NCBI RefSeq assembly: GCF_018687935.1
Contig: NZ_CP061308.1
Coordinates: 862,048-926,047, forward strand
Origin: Polynucleobacter sp. JS-JIR-5-A7
GTDB lineage: Bacteria > Pseudomonadota > Gammaproteobacteria > Burkholderiales > Burkholderiaceae
Direction of reading: 5' to 3'
Length of the DNA: 64,000 nt
The notes beneath the pieces are model-generated. The model saw only the letters and a list, made by a program, of their open reading frames with translations, was not told the origin of the DNA and did no database searches. Positions within the stretch are counted from its first letter, which is position 1. Each line of letters starts with the position of its first letter. Positions 33,313 through 42,846 of the stretch are shown piece after piece. A program made the position numbers and the translations under genes.

Positions 33313-34503
33313 TCAATCTAAAAATACCTCTTGCAGATTATTTAAGTAGCGCAAGCCTAATGCTGTGGCTTTAAGCTTGCTGGGGTTCTCATCCAACAAG
33401 CCTTTTTTGCTTGCTTCGGCTAAGCCTTTGCTAATGACGCTTAAAGGCAGACCAGTGCGCTCACTAAAGGTATTGGTGTCAACACCATCGGTCAAGCGCA
33501 GGGTGTTGAGCATAAATTCAAAAGGTAGATCTTTAGTCTCAATCTCCTTGGATTCAATCAAGGCATTGCCTTTGCCTTCCATAGCAGACATATAGGTATC
33601 TGGATGACGCTCTCTTACTTGACGGGTAACTTTATCTGGGAAAGAAATTTTTCCATGGGCACCAGCACCAATGCCAATGTAGTCACCAAAGCGCCAATAA
33701 TTAAGATTGTGTTTGCACTCTTGATCCTTCTTGGCATAAGCAGAAACTTCGTAGCGCTTGTAGCCAGCCTTCGTTAGTAGGTCGAGATTCTGTTCAAAGA
33801 TGGCATCAATTTCATCATCATTGGGTAGCTTTGGCGGAAAGCTGGCGAAGTAAGTATTAGGCTCTAGTGTGAGATTGTAAAAAGACAAATGAGGTGTCTT
33901 GAAGGACAAGGCAGTTTCAACGTCAGCTTTTGCAGCCTCGAGACTTTGATTGGGTAAGCCATACATCAGGTCTAGGTTGACCGATTTGAAGTTATCTAAA
34001 GCAATCTGAATAGCCCGTTTAGCTTCTTCGCCATTGTGAATACGTCCCAAAGCCTTTAGTTGCTCATCTTGAAAACTTTGTATACCTATAGATACTCGGT
34101 TGATGCCACACTTCGCAAAAGCGGCAAACTTATTAGCCTCAATTGATCCAGGATTGGCCTCCATCGTGATCTCAGCATCTGCATCTAAATTGATGCGAGC
34201 ACGAATGGCAGAGAGTAATTCATCCATACTTTCGGGTGATAAGAGGCTGGGTGTACCACCACCAATAAAAATACTGTGCACTTGTCGACCCCATATATTG
34301 GGAAGCTCAGTTTCTAGATCGGCAATCAATGCTTTGATGTAGCGCTGCTCATCAAAGCCAGACTTATTGCTGGTCCCTTCTTTAATCTGATGGGAGTTGA
34401 AATCACAATAAGGACACTTCTTTTCACACCAAGGGAAGTGGATATAGAGGGATAAAGGAGGAAGTGCTGTTAGCGAAACAGCATTGGCTTGCAACTTAGG
34501 CAC
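33313..34503 (-). CDS. hemW: HemW-like radical SAM haem chaperone (coproporphyrinogen dehydrogenase-like)
   Basis: The 396 residues have the radical-SAM cluster motif CEKKCPYCDF (about 26-33), then GGGTPSLL and EITMEANPGSIE. It has the HemW layout, with a C-terminal domain (KETKDLPFEFMLNTLRLTDGV) shared with HemN, but lacks the longer HemN N-terminus. HemW is a haem-insertion protein in other bacteria. The start overlaps rdgB by 8 bp, and the gene is last in rph-rdgB-hemW. Confidence 0.9.
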   Translation of the reverse strand: MPKLQANAVSLTALPPLSLYIHFPWCEKKCPYCDFNSHQIKEGTSNKSGFDEQRYIKALIADLETELPNIWGRQVHSIFIGGGTPSLLSPESMDELLSAIRARINLDADAEITMEANPGSIEANKFAAFAKCGINRVSIGIQSFQDEQLKALGRIHNGEEAKRAIQIALDNFKSVNLDLMYGLPNQSLEAAKADVETALSFKTPHLSFYNLTLEPNTYFASFPPKLPNDDEIDAIFEQNLDLLTKAGYKRYEVSAYAKKDQECKHNLNYWRFGDYIGIGAGAHGKISFPDKVTRQVRERHPDTYMSAMEGKGNALIESKEIETKDLPFEFMLNTLRLTDGVDTNTFSERTGLPLSVISKGLAEASKKGLLDENPSKLKATALGLRYLNNLQEVFLD

Positions 34504-35098
34504 GGCTAGATCGAGTCTGCAATTGAATAATCAGCTCACGCAGGGCTTGACCACGATGGCTAATGGCATTCTTCTTCTCGGGTTTCAACTCTGCGGCTGT
34601 AAGGCCTAATTCTGGCAGAAAGAAATACGGATCATAGCCAAAGCCATTAGTACCTTTTGGATCATCAATTAATGTTCCATACCACCGCGTTTGTACGATC
34701 ATGGGTTCCGGATCATCAGCGCTGTTGACAAATACTAAAGCGCAAACATAATGTGCGCCGCGATTGATTTGCCCCTTTAATTCCTGAATTAACTTTTGAT
34801 TATTAGCAGCATCATTCGCTGGCTCTCCAGCGAAACGCGCTGATAAAACGCCAGGTTGACCATTTAATACATGTGCGCAAATGCCAGAGTCATCAGCCAA
34901 TGCCGGCAGACCGCTAGCTGCGCTAGCATGACGTGCTTTAGCAAGCGCATTCTCTATAAAAGTGTGATGAGGTTCTTCTGCAGAGGGGATACCCAATTCG
35001 CCTTGGGGAATGACTTGGAAATTTAAGGGTGCAAGAAGTGCCTGAAACTCCCGTACCTTGCCAGTGTTATTGGACGCGAGAACCAGCTTTTGGATCAT
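34496..35098 (-). CDS. rdgB: Non-canonical purine NTP pyrophosphatase (RdgB/HAM1)
   Basis: The enzyme hydrolyses ITP, dITP and XTP to prevent their incorporation into nucleic acids. The 200 residues begin LVLASNNTGKVREFQALL and have the LADDSGICAHVLNGQPGVLSARFAGE block and FGYDPYFFLPE, with the SHRGQAL tail. It lies 17 bp downstream of rph and overlaps hemW by 8 bp. Confidence 0.96.
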   Translation of the reverse strand: MIQKLVLASNNTGKVREFQALLAPLNFQVIPQGELGIPSAEEPHHTFIENALAKARHASAASGLPALADDSGICAHVLNGQPGVLSARFAGEPANDAANNQKLIQELKGQINRGAHYVCALVFVNSADDPEPMIVQTRWYGTLIDDPKGTNGFGYDPYFFLPELGLTAAELKPEKKNAISHRGQALRELIIQLQTRSSRA

Positions 35099-35115
35099 GC
35101 TTGTTTATTCTCTAT

Positions 35116-35856
35116 TCATTTCAATGCATCAATCTGTAATTGAGTCAGCTCTTGAATGCCGTGCTCCGCTAAATCTAATAGGGCAGTCAGCTCACTTCTA
35201 GAGAATGCTGCGCCCTCTGCAGTACCTTGTACCTCAATCATGCCGCCTTTACCGGTCATGACCACATTCATATCGGTATCGCAAGAAGAATCCTCTGGGT
35301 AATCTAAATCCAAAACGGGAACGCCTTGATAGATGCCAACGGAAATTGCGGCTACGCTATCGATGATGGGATCTTGAGTGAGCGCACCACTTTTGAGTAA
35401 TTGATTGACCGCATCACGCGCAGCTACATAAGCGCCAGTGATAGAAGCGGTACGAGTACCACCATCGGCTTGCAAAACATCGCAATCTAAATGGATGGTA
35501 CGTTCACCCAAGATTTCTAAATTAAAGATGCTGCGCATAGCGCGACCAATGAGACGCTGGATTTCTTGAGTACGACCCGATTGTTTGCCACGAGCTGCTT
35601 CACGATCGCTGCGAGTATGAGTGGATCGAGGCAGCATGCCGTACTCCGCAGTGACCCAGCCTTCACCTGAGCCACGTTTGTGGGGCGGCACTTTATCGAG
35701 AATGCTGGCAGTACACAAAACCTTGGTATCACCAAAGGTAATCAGCACAGAACCTTCAGCATGCTTGGTAAAGCTTCTAGAGATCGTGACAGGGCGCAAG
35801 TCTTTGGGCTTACGACCGCTGGGACGAGAGATATTGGCTGAATTTGGGCTGCTCAT
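35116..35856 (-). CDS. rph: Ribonuclease PH
   Basis: RNase PH is the phosphorolytic exonuclease that trims tRNA 3' ends. The 246 residues show the family blocks: RPVTISRSFTKHAEGSVLITFGDTKVLCTASI, GWVTAEYGMLPRSTHTRSDREAARGKQSGRTQEIQRLIGRAMRS, LDCDVLQADGGTRTASITGAYVA and DLDYPEDSSCDTDMNVVMT. The gene is divergent from yicC with a 42-bp spacer. RdgB follows. Confidence 0.97.
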   Translation of the reverse strand: MSSPNSANISRPSGRKPKDLRPVTISRSFTKHAEGSVLITFGDTKVLCTASILDKVPPHKRGSGEGWVTAEYGMLPRSTHTRSDREAARGKQSGRTQEIQRLIGRAMRSIFNLEILGERTIHLDCDVLQADGGTRTASITGAYVAARDAVNQLLKSGALTQDPIIDSVAAISVGIYQGVPVLDLDYPEDSSCDTDMNVVMTGKGGMIEVQGTAEGAAFSRSELTALLDLAEHGIQELTQLQIDALK

Positions 35857-35898
35857 GGGTTTGTCCTAAAGTGGCTATAAAGAATCTACAATGTCCAT

Positions 35899-36828
35899 AT
35901 GATATCGAGCATGACTGGTTATGGCAGCGCTTCTCGCCAAGTCTCCCTAGGGGCTGGCGTTGTAGCTGATCTGCAGGTGGAATGTCGGGCTGTAAACAGC
36001 CGCTTTCTGGATTTAGGCTTTCGTCTTCCGGATGAGTGCCGAGGAGCTGAACCTGCCTTACGTGAAATGGCGACCCATAGTCTTTCTCGGGGCAAGGTAG
36101 AGTTTCGGGCAGCATGGCGAGTCAATAGCGGTGCTGCTGGTGCGGCTAAGAGTAATCCTCATGCGCTAGGGGCGCTTCAGCAAGATCGCCTGGATGCACT
36201 CTACACCCTCCAAGAGAAAGCCCAGGAAGCATTTCCGAAAGCCCAAGAGCTTAGTATTGCCGAAGTCCTGCGTTGGCCAGGCATTGTTTCAGAGCCACGA
36301 GGTGAAGAAGAAGGTTGGATTGCTGCAACGGTGGAGGCGGGTCGTGCTGCCATAGAGGCGCTGATAGAAAGTCGCAACTCTGAAGGTAAAGCGCTGGTTG
36401 GTGTGCTAACCAATATCACTAGCAAGATGCGCGAGATCGTGAAGGTAATCGAACCCAAGGTTCCAGAATACGTTTCTCAGTATCAAAAAAAGCTAACCGA
36501 ACGCCTATCTGAAGCATTAGCTGCCCAAGAACAAGCTAAGTCTGGTACTGAGCTCATGGAGCGTATTCGACAAGAGGTCGTTCTCTATGCGGTGCGAATT
36601 GATATTGCTGAAGAGTTTGCAAGAATCAAGACTCATCTGCAAGCAGTTGATACTGCTTTGGCTGGTAAAGGTCCGGTTGGTAAGCGTTTGGATTTTCTGA
36701 TGCAAGAACTTAATCGTGAGGCCAATACCTTAAGTTCTAAGTCTGTTTCGGAGGAATGTACCCAAGCTGCTTTAGAGCTCAAACTGTTGATTGAGCAAAT
36801 GCGCGAGCAAGTGCAAAACCTAGAATAG
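35899..36828 (+). CDS. yicC: YicC family endoribonuclease-like protein
   Basis: The 309-residue protein starts MISSMTGYGSASRQ, contains CRAVNSRFLDLGFRLPDECR and ends with the DUF1732 tail (KGPVGKRLDFLMQELNREANTLSSKS). It matches YicC, described as an RNase acting on small RNAs in E. coli. The ATG at 35899 is the natural start. gmk follows 30 bp later, an association seen widely in bacteria. Confidence 0.94.
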   Translation: MISSMTGYGSASRQVSLGAGVVADLQVECRAVNSRFLDLGFRLPDECRGAEPALREMATHSLSRGKVEFRAAWRVNSGAAGAAKSNPHALGALQQDRLDALYTLQEKAQEAFPKAQELSIAEVLRWPGIVSEPRGEEEGWIAATVEAGRAAIEALIESRNSEGKALVGVLTNITSKMREIVKVIEPKVPEYVSQYQKKLTERLSEALAAQEQAKSGTELMERIRQEVVLYAVRIDIAEEFARIKTHLQAVDTALAGKGPVGKRLDFLMQELNREANTLSSKSVSEECTQAALELKLLIEQMREQVQNLE

Positions 36829-36858
36829 TGAATAATTCGTAATCTACTCCATTGATTG

Positions 36859-37497
36859 ATGACTAATTCTATTTTGACCCCTTCTTATCAAGGCAGCATG
36901 CTGATGATTGTTGCGCCCTCTGGCGCAGGCAAGTCATCTTTAGTGAATGCCTTACTAAAAGAAGATGCAGGTCTCAAGCTTTCTTTATCCACTACAACCC
37001 GCGCACCAAGGCCTGGTGAAGTCGACGGTAAAGATTATAGATTTGCTACTAAAGAAGAGTTCATTGCTGAAAGAGATCAAGGTCACTTTTTAGAATGGGC
37101 AGAAGTGCATGGCCATTTTTATGGAACTTCAAAACCTTGGATTGAATCTCAAATGCAAGCTGGTAGCGATGTCATGCTGGAGATTGATTGGCAGGGGGCG
37201 CAACAGATTCGGAAACTGATTCCCTCTGTACAGTGGATCTTTATTTTTCCGCCCTCGATAGAAGCTTTAGAAGAGCGTTTACGCAAAAGAGGGCAAGATG
37301 ATGAAGCGACGATTCAGAGGCGTTTAGCAGCAGCGCATATAGAGCTAATACATGCCCACGAGGCAGATTACATTGTGGTGAATGATTCTTTTGACCAGGC
37401 CCTGATGGACCTAAAACATATTTTGGCCTCCAGTCGCCTTCGTTCTGGGCCCAGTATGGCTCGAAATCCAGCTCTTTTAAGGCGCCTTGGGGTCTAA
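36859..37497 (+). CDS. gmk: Guanylate kinase
   Basis: Gmk phosphorylates GMP to GDP. The P-loop is APSGAGKSSLVNAL, followed by STTTRAPRPGEVDGKDYRF and LEWAEVHGHFYGTSKPWI. The total is 212 residues from ATG at 36859; a TTG at 36856 is also in frame but less likely. It is part of the yicC-gmk-rpoZ-spoT run, a common order in proteobacteria. Confidence 0.96.
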   Translation: MTNSILTPSYQGSMLMIVAPSGAGKSSLVNALLKEDAGLKLSLSTTTRAPRPGEVDGKDYRFATKEEFIAERDQGHFLEWAEVHGHFYGTSKPWIESQMQAGSDVMLEIDWQGAQQIRKLIPSVQWIFIFPPSIEALEERLRKRGQDDEATIQRRLAAAHIELIHAHEADYIVVNDSFDQALMDLKHILASSRLRSGPSMARNPALLRRLGV

Positions 37498-37541
37498 TCA
37501 GTTATCCTATAGGTATTGAAGCTAAATTAAGTGAGTTCAGC

Positions 37542-37745
37542 ATGGCCCGTATTACTGTAGAAGATTGCCTTAAAACCATTCCTAATCGTTTTGAACTGGT
37601 ATTGGCTGCGACTTATCGCGCACGTCAATTAGTTCAAGGTCACTCCCCACGTGTTGAGTCCAGAGATAAAGCTACGGTTGTTGCTTTGCGTGAAGTAGCC
37701 GCTGGTGTAACTGACCGTGACATGTTGACCAAAGTTCCTTTGTAA
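37542..37745 (+). CDS. rpoZ: RNA polymerase omega subunit
   Basis: This 67-residue protein begins MARITVEDCLKTIPNRFELVLAATYRARQL and has the omega pattern throughout, including the VALREVAAGVT tail. Omega assists RNA polymerase assembly and is needed for part of the ppGpp response. spoT starts 15 bp later. Confidence 0.95.
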   Translation: MARITVEDCLKTIPNRFELVLAATYRARQLVQGHSPRVESRDKATVVALREVAAGVTDRDMLTKVPL

Positions 37746-37760
37746 TAAAGGAGTTCCGGT

Positions 37761-40175
37761 GTGGAGCTCCCTTTAGGAACGACCAAGACATCGGAATTAG
37801 TAGGAGGGGTCTCGCCCAATGAGGTCTCCTTAGGGGTAGTGCAAACTGATCTTCCTGTAGATCTTTTAAGTATCCCATTAGATACACCCATTATTGCCAG
37901 CAATCAAAACGGTAAGAAGTCCGTTATAGCGAGTTTATTGGCGCAATCTAGCCGCCATTTATTCGGGCCTACTTCGGCACCGAGCCTTCCTCTAAAGCAT
38001 CAAGTTGTATCGATTGATGGTCTGCTCTCTAAGTTGAGTTATCTCAAGCCTGAAGAAATCACTCATGTTAAAAAAGCTTTTCAGTTTTCTGATGCGGCTC
38101 ACTTAGGTCAATACCGTCATAGTGGTGAGCCATACATTACTCATCCAGTAGCGGTAGCAGAGCTTTGTGCTACATGGCGTTTAGATGCGCCCTCGATCAT
38201 GGCTGCGCTCTTGCATGATGTGATTGAAGATACGGGTAGTACTAAAGCAGATCTGGTGGAAAAGTTTGGCACCAAAGTTGCAGAGCTGGTTGAAGGTCTT
38301 ACCAAACTCGATAAGCTCGAGTTCCAGAGTCATGCAGAAGCGCAAGCGGAGAGCTTCCGTAAAATGTTCATGGCGATGGCGCGCGATGTCCGTGTGATTT
38401 TGGTGAAGTTGGCCGACCGCACCCACAATATGCGCACCCTAGACGCTGTACCGATGGAAAAGCGCCGTAGGGTAGCCGCTGAGACCATTGAGATTTATGC
38501 GCCGATTGCTCACCGTCTTGGTTTAAATATTATCTATCGAGATTTGCAAGATCTTAGCTTTCGTTATTCCATGCCGATGCGCTTTCGTGTCATTGAGGGT
38601 GCTGTTAAACGTGCCCGAGGTAACCGTAAAGAAATGGTTGAGAAGATTTTGCAGACTTCACGTATGGCTTTTGCAAAAGCAAACTTAGAAGTTGATCTTC
38701 GAGGCCGTGAGAAGACTTTATATAGTATCTATAACAAGATGCGTAGTAAGCATGTGAGCTTCTCGCAAGTTTTAGATGTCTATGCATTCCGTGTCACTGT
38801 GAGCAGTATTGACGAGTGTTATCGCGCGCTCGGAATCCTACATTCGCTATATAAGCCCATGCCTGGCAAATTCAAGGATTACATTGCGATTCCAAAATTG
38901 AATGGCTATCAATCTTTGCATACCACCTTGCTCGGCCCATCTGGTGTACCGGTAGAGTTTCAGATACGTACAACCGATATGCATGCTGTAGCAGAAGCAG
39001 GTGTCGCGGCTCACTGGGCTTATAAAGACGGCTCTCCCGATATGAGCGAGGTACAAAATCGCGCTCACCAATGGTTACAGTCCCTGATTGATATTCAGGA
39101 TAGTAGCGGCGACTCTCAAGAATTCTTAGAACACGTCAAGATTGATTTATTCCCTGATGCAGTTTATGTATTCACACCAAAAGGGCAAATTCGTGCGCTC
39201 CCGCGGGGTGCAACTGCCTTAGACTTTGCTTACTCTATTCATAGCGATTTAGGCAATACTTGTGTAGCAGTCAAAATCAATGGCTTGCAATTACCACTAC
39301 GAAGTGAACTTAAGAATGGCGACATCATTGAGGTGGTGACCTCAGCCAATTCTCAACCTAATCCAGGTTGGTTAGCATTTGTTCGTACCGGTAAAGCGCG
39401 TGCTTCGATTCGCCATTCACTCAAAACTAAGCACTACTCAGAATCTCTCCAGTTGGGCGAAAGATTGCTTGCAAATAGTTTGCGTCAACAAGGAGTAGAT
39501 GCTGGATTGCTGAGTCCTGAGGTTTGGGAGAAGCTCATGCATTGGACGGGCGATAAAACACGTGAGGAAGCCTGCGTCAATATTGCTTTGGGTCGTCGCT
39601 CACCCCAAGAGCTGGCGATTCGTCTCAAAATCTTAGTGGATGACGAAGGCGGCGGCGAGCAGATGCGTCTTGGTGCGGTAGATTGGGTGGCCCCCCATCA
39701 AGAAACACACCATCATCAGCTTCAAGCAATCCTAGTCGATGGTCGCGAAGGTAACTCGATTAGTTTTCAATCCTGCTGCCATCCTATTCCTGGCGACAAT
39801 ATTATTGGTTACCTTGGCAAAGGCGAAGGTTTGCAAGTGCATATTAATGACTGTCCTATTGCCTTACGGATGCTATCTAAAGACGGTGATAAGTGGGTGG
39901 AAGTCGAGTGGAGTAAAGAACTCAATCGGGAGTTTGAGGTTGACTTAGCAATTGATACGCGCCAAGGTAAGGGGGTATTGGCCCGGGTGGCTAGTAGCGT
40001 GACTTCTGCAGATTCCAACATCATGAATGTATCTATGGATGATCGCTTCAAGGAAGACTCGGTCACCATTCGCTTTACGATCCAAGTATATGATCGACTG
40101 CACTTATCTAAAGTCATGCGCAGTTTACGGGCTAATCCTGATGTCATGCGCGTTACCCGTACTCGCGCACTTTAA
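37761..40175 (+). CDS. spoT: Bifunctional (p)ppGpp synthetase/hydrolase (RelA/SpoT homologue)
   Basis: The 804-residue protein makes and degrades (p)ppGpp. It has an N-terminal extension of about 85 residues, longer than in many SpoTs, then the HD hydrolase (YITHPVAVAELC, ALLHDVIEDT, His152-Asp153), the synthetase region (RVTVSSIDECYRALGILHSLYKPMPGKFKDYI), a TGS domain (YVFTPKGQIRALPRGATALDFAYSIHSDLG) and a C-terminal ACT domain. A GTG start with SD AAGGAG, 7 bp away, is well supported. It is last in the yicC run and convergent with greB. The hydrolase and synthetase motifs are complete, so both activities are expected. Confidence 0.95.
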   Translation: MELPLGTTKTSELVGGVSPNEVSLGVVQTDLPVDLLSIPLDTPIIASNQNGKKSVIASLLAQSSRHLFGPTSAPSLPLKHQVVSIDGLLSKLSYLKPEEITHVKKAFQFSDAAHLGQYRHSGEPYITHPVAVAELCATWRLDAPSIMAALLHDVIEDTGSTKADLVEKFGTKVAELVEGLTKLDKLEFQSHAEAQAESFRKMFMAMARDVRVILVKLADRTHNMRTLDAVPMEKRRRVAAETIEIYAPIAHRLGLNIIYRDLQDLSFRYSMPMRFRVIEGAVKRARGNRKEMVEKILQTSRMAFAKANLEVDLRGREKTLYSIYNKMRSKHVSFSQVLDVYAFRVTVSSIDECYRALGILHSLYKPMPGKFKDYIAIPKLNGYQSLHTTLLGPSGVPVEFQIRTTDMHAVAEAGVAAHWAYKDGSPDMSEVQNRAHQWLQSLIDIQDSSGDSQEFLEHVKIDLFPDAVYVFTPKGQIRALPRGATALDFAYSIHSDLGNTCVAVKINGLQLPLRSELKNGDIIEVVTSANSQPNPGWLAFVRTGKARASIRHSLKTKHYSESLQLGERLLANSLRQQGVDAGLLSPEVWEKLMHWTGDKTREEACVNIALGRRSPQELAIRLKILVDDEGGGEQMRLGAVDWVAPHQETHHHQLQAILVDGREGNSISFQSCCHPIPGDNIIGYLGKGEGLQVHINDCPIALRMLSKDGDKWVEVEWSKELNREFEVDLAIDTRQGKGVLARVASSVTSADSNIMNVSMDDRFKEDSVTIRFTIQVYDRLHLSKVMRSLRANPDVMRVTRTRAL

Positions 40176-40184
40176 AAAGTTCAC

Positions 40185-40685
40185 CTAAAGATATTGCACC
40201 TCTAGGATTTCTATTTCAGTAGGACCATTAGGTGTTTGAATCGAGACACAGTCACCAAGCCTGGATTTAATTAGAGCCTTAGCTATCGGCGAAACCCAAC
40301 TGACATGATTTTTCTCTAAATCAACTTCATCAACACCAACGATGGTGATCGTAGTTTCTTTGCCGACATCTTTACCTTCCAGAGGTGAGTAGGTCACGCT
40401 TGCTCCAAAGAAAATCTGTTCGGCATCCGCATCACCGGATTTTCGAGCAGAATTGTCGACTACTACGGCAAATTCAAGTCGTTTATTTAAGAAACGAATC
40501 CGCCGATCGATCTCCCGTAGTCGCTTTTTTCCATAGATATAGTCCCCGTTTTCTGAGCGGTCGCCGTTACTTGCTGCCCAGTGGACCACCTTAACAACCT
40601 CCGGCCTATCAAGGTTTAAGAGCTGCAATAGCTCGGCTTTGATCCGCTCATGACCGGCTGGGGTAATGTAGTTCTTCTCTTCCAT
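40185..40685 (-). CDS. greB: Transcription elongation factor GreB
   Basis: GreB stimulates transcript cleavage by backtracked RNA polymerase. The 166 residues begin MEEKNYITPAGHERIKAELLQLL and have the acidic coiled-coil tip NGDRSENGDYIYGKKRLREID and the C-terminal FKBP-like domain. The open frame runs further upstream, but the added N-terminus is a translation of the antisense strand of the tRNA-Arg gene and is not accepted; the ATG at 40685 fits the family length. Confidence 0.93.
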   Translation of the reverse strand: MEEKNYITPAGHERIKAELLQLLNLDRPEVVKVVHWAASNGDRSENGDYIYGKKRLREIDRRIRFLNKRLEFAVVVDNSARKSGDADAEQIFFGASVTYSPLEGKDVGKETTITIVGVDEVDLEKNHVSWVSPIAKALIKSRLGDCVSIQTPNGPTEIEILEVQYL

Positions 40686-40703
40686 GGCATAATTATGGCT
40701 GTT

Positions 40704-40780
40704 GCGGCTGTAGCTCAGCTGGATAGAGTACTTGGCTACGAACCAAGGGGTCGTGGGTTCAATTCCTGCCAGCCGCACCA
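40704..40780 (+). tRNA. tRNA-Arg (anticodon ACG)
   Basis: A 77-nt tRNA with acceptor GCGGCTG/CAGCCGC, discriminator A and encoded CCA. The anticodon stem is CTTGG/CCAAG with loop CTACGAA (anticodon ACG, deaminated to ICG). It is divergent from greB, only 18 bp away, so the promoters must lie within or beside each other. Confidence 0.96.
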
Positions 40781-40790
40781 CCTCATATAG

Positions 40791-40819
40791 GGGCCTAGTT
40801 GAAAAACTGGGCCCTTTTT
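40791..40819 (+). terminator. Terminator after tRNA-Arg
   Basis: GGGCCTAGTT (40791-40800) and AACTGGGCCC (40805-40814) pair with one G-U wobble around a GAAA tetraloop, followed by a T5 run. It ends 51 bp before the start of the MCE transporter operon. Confidence 0.88.
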
Positions 40820-40870
40820 CATTTTGGCGCAATTCATAAAGCTTTCCTCTAGATACCTTATAGTCTCTAA

Positions 40871-42061
40871 ATGAACGTTTCTGACACTATATCCACTGTT
40901 TCTATAGCATCCAGCACTCCAGTGGCAGTCTGGTCACAAATTGATTCTTCTCGTGCCAAGATTGCGCTTAGTGGCATAGTCAATGCCTATAGTTTAGGTG
41001 GCGTGTGGACTCAGATGCGCTCGGCACAAAACGCTTGGTTAGCGCAAATCTCCCCAGCCAATATCAAAACGGCAACATTGACCTTTGATGCATCACAAGT
41101 CACTTCCTTAGATGGTGCGGGCATTGCTTTTTTGATTGGAATTGAAGAGGCGCAACAAAAAGCCGGTGCACAGTTTGATTTAGTCGGATTAGACTCTCGT
41201 TACCAACCCCTGCTCAATGAGTTTGATCCGATCTCTCATTTATTTCCAGTTCCAGTAGTTAAGCCAAAACGAAGTTTCATTGTTAGTACTGGTATCGCTG
41301 CACAAAATATTATTGATGATGCACGTGGGCTCATCACTTTTACTGGTCACCTTGCTGCTGATTTGGTTTGGTCCATACGTCATATCAAACAAGTGCGCTG
41401 GGGCGATTTTGTAAATGCTGCTGTTGAGGCGGGTGTTGCTGCGCTACCTATTGTGGGGCTGGTGGCCTTCCTGATTGGTGTCATCCTTTCTTTTCAGGCT
41501 GCGATTGGCATGGAACAGTTTGGCGCTACCTCTTTTGTAGGTCCCTTGGCGGCATTGGGAATCGTCCGTGAAATGGGTCCTTTAATCACCGCAATCTTGT
41601 TAGCAGGTCGATCCTCTGCAGCATTTGCTGCTGAGATTGGCACGATGACAGTCAATAGCGAAGTCGATGCTTTGGTATCGGGTGGACTCAGTCCAATTCG
41701 TTTCTTGGTAGTTCCAAGAGTACTCGCTGGTATTTTAGTTGCGCCGATATTGACACTCTTTGCCGATATTGTGAGCATCTTTGCGTCGATGTTAACGATG
41801 TTGATATATGGCATCCCCTTTATTAATTTTTATAACGGCATGTTGAGTGCCATTGATGTAGAAGATATTCTTTCAGGACTGATTAAGGCTACTTTATTTG
41901 GTGTGGTAGTCTCTGCGATGGGAAGTCTGAGAGGCATGCAAACAGGCACTGGTGCAGCAGCAGTTGGTATCTCAGCCACGCGCGCGGTGGTGAGTAGTAT
42001 CGTGATGATTGTCTTGGTTGACGGTATTTTTGCTTTTATCTCGTATAAGACAGGTTTCTGA
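40871..42061 (+). CDS. MCE-transport ABC permease fused to a STAS domain (MlaE-like)
   Basis: The 396 residues combine an N-terminal STAS-like domain (about 25-135; TLTFDASQVTSLDGAGIAFLIG) with a C-terminal MlaE permease with several transmembrane helices (FVGPLAALGIVREMGPLITAILLAGRSSAAFAAEIGTM). In the Mla system MlaE and the STAS protein MlaB are separate; here they are one chain. The complex probably moves phospholipid or another lipid between membranes. It overlaps or abuts the ATPase gene. Confidence 0.9.
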   Translation: MNVSDTISTVSIASSTPVAVWSQIDSSRAKIALSGIVNAYSLGGVWTQMRSAQNAWLAQISPANIKTATLTFDASQVTSLDGAGIAFLIGIEEAQQKAGAQFDLVGLDSRYQPLLNEFDPISHLFPVPVVKPKRSFIVSTGIAAQNIIDDARGLITFTGHLAADLVWSIRHIKQVRWGDFVNAAVEAGVAALPIVGLVAFLIGVILSFQAAIGMEQFGATSFVGPLAALGIVREMGPLITAILLAGRSSAAFAAEIGTMTVNSEVDALVSGGLSPIRFLVVPRVLAGILVAPILTLFADIVSIFASMLTMLIYGIPFINFYNGMLSAIDVEDILSGLIKATLFGVVVSAMGSLRGMQTGTGAAAVGISATRAVVSSIVMIVLVDGIFAFISYKTGF

Positions 42062-42846
42062 TGAACGCACCAGCGACCACTTCAAAGAGCTCTTATGCTA
42101 TTGATGTCCAAAACCTGACCGTCGGCTATGGCTCTAACGTATTAATGAAAGATCTCAACTTCACCGTGAATAACGGCGAGATTTTTGTGATTTTGGGCGG
42201 CTCCGGCTGCGGCAAATCTAGTCTTCTTAAGAATCTCTTTGGTTTATATCAGCCCTTGTCAGGTGACGTGTTGATTGAAGGGCAAAATATCACTGCAGCG
42301 CAGGGTGCTGATCGCCAAAAAATCATGACGAGCTTTGGGGTGATGTATCAACAAGGCGCTTTATTTGGTTCGATGAACCTGCTTGATAACGTCACATTAT
42401 TCATGCAGGAATATACCCAATTAACGCAAGACCAAATGAATCTTTTGGCGCGGTGTAAATTAGATTTGGTTGGATTACTGCCTTATGAGGCTTACATGCC
42501 TAGTGAGATTAGTGGCGGCATGCAAAAGCGAGCAGCGATCGCACGAGCTATGGCACTCGACCCTAAGATACTTTTTTTGGATGAGCCCTCAGCCGGTCTC
42601 GATCCAATTACTTCGGCGGACTTAGATCAAACTATTATGGATCTATCTAAAAACCTTGGCATTACCTTTGTTATCGTATCGCATGAATTGGCTAGTATTT
42701 ATGCCATTGCAGATAAGGTGATCATGCTGGATAAAGCCGCGAAAGGCATCATTGCCGAAGGTGACCCAAAAGTATTACGTGATACCAGCACCGATCCTCG
42801 CGTGCATCAATTCTTTAATCGCATTACGACTAAGGACGCAGCATGA
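42061..42846 (+). CDS. MCE-transport ABC ATPase (MlaF-like)
   Basis: The 261-residue ATPase has Walker A GGSGCGKSSLLKNLFG, the ABC signature SGGMQKRAAIARAM, Walker B ILFLDEPSAGLDP and a His switch VSHELAS. It starts at the stop of the permease gene (1-bp overlap) and overlaps the MCE gene by 4 bp, so the operon is tightly coupled. It energises the permease. Confidence 0.94.
   Translation: MNAPATTSKSSYAIDVQNLTVGYGSNVLMKDLNFTVNNGEIFVILGGSGCGKSSLLKNLFGLYQPLSGDVLIEGQNITAAQGADRQKIMTSFGVMYQQGALFGSMNLLDNVTLFMQEYTQLTQDQMNLLARCKLDLVGLLPYEAYMPSEISGGMQKRAAIARAMALDPKILFLDEPSAGLDPITSADLDQTIMDLSKNLGITFVIVSHELASIYAIADKVIMLDKAAKGIIAEGDPKVLRDTSTDPRVHQFFNRITTKDAA

Noticed and set aside
40686..40832. An N-terminal extension of greB by 49 residues
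   Set aside because: It translates the antisense of the tRNA-Arg gene and its flank; the GreB family starts at the ATG at 40685.
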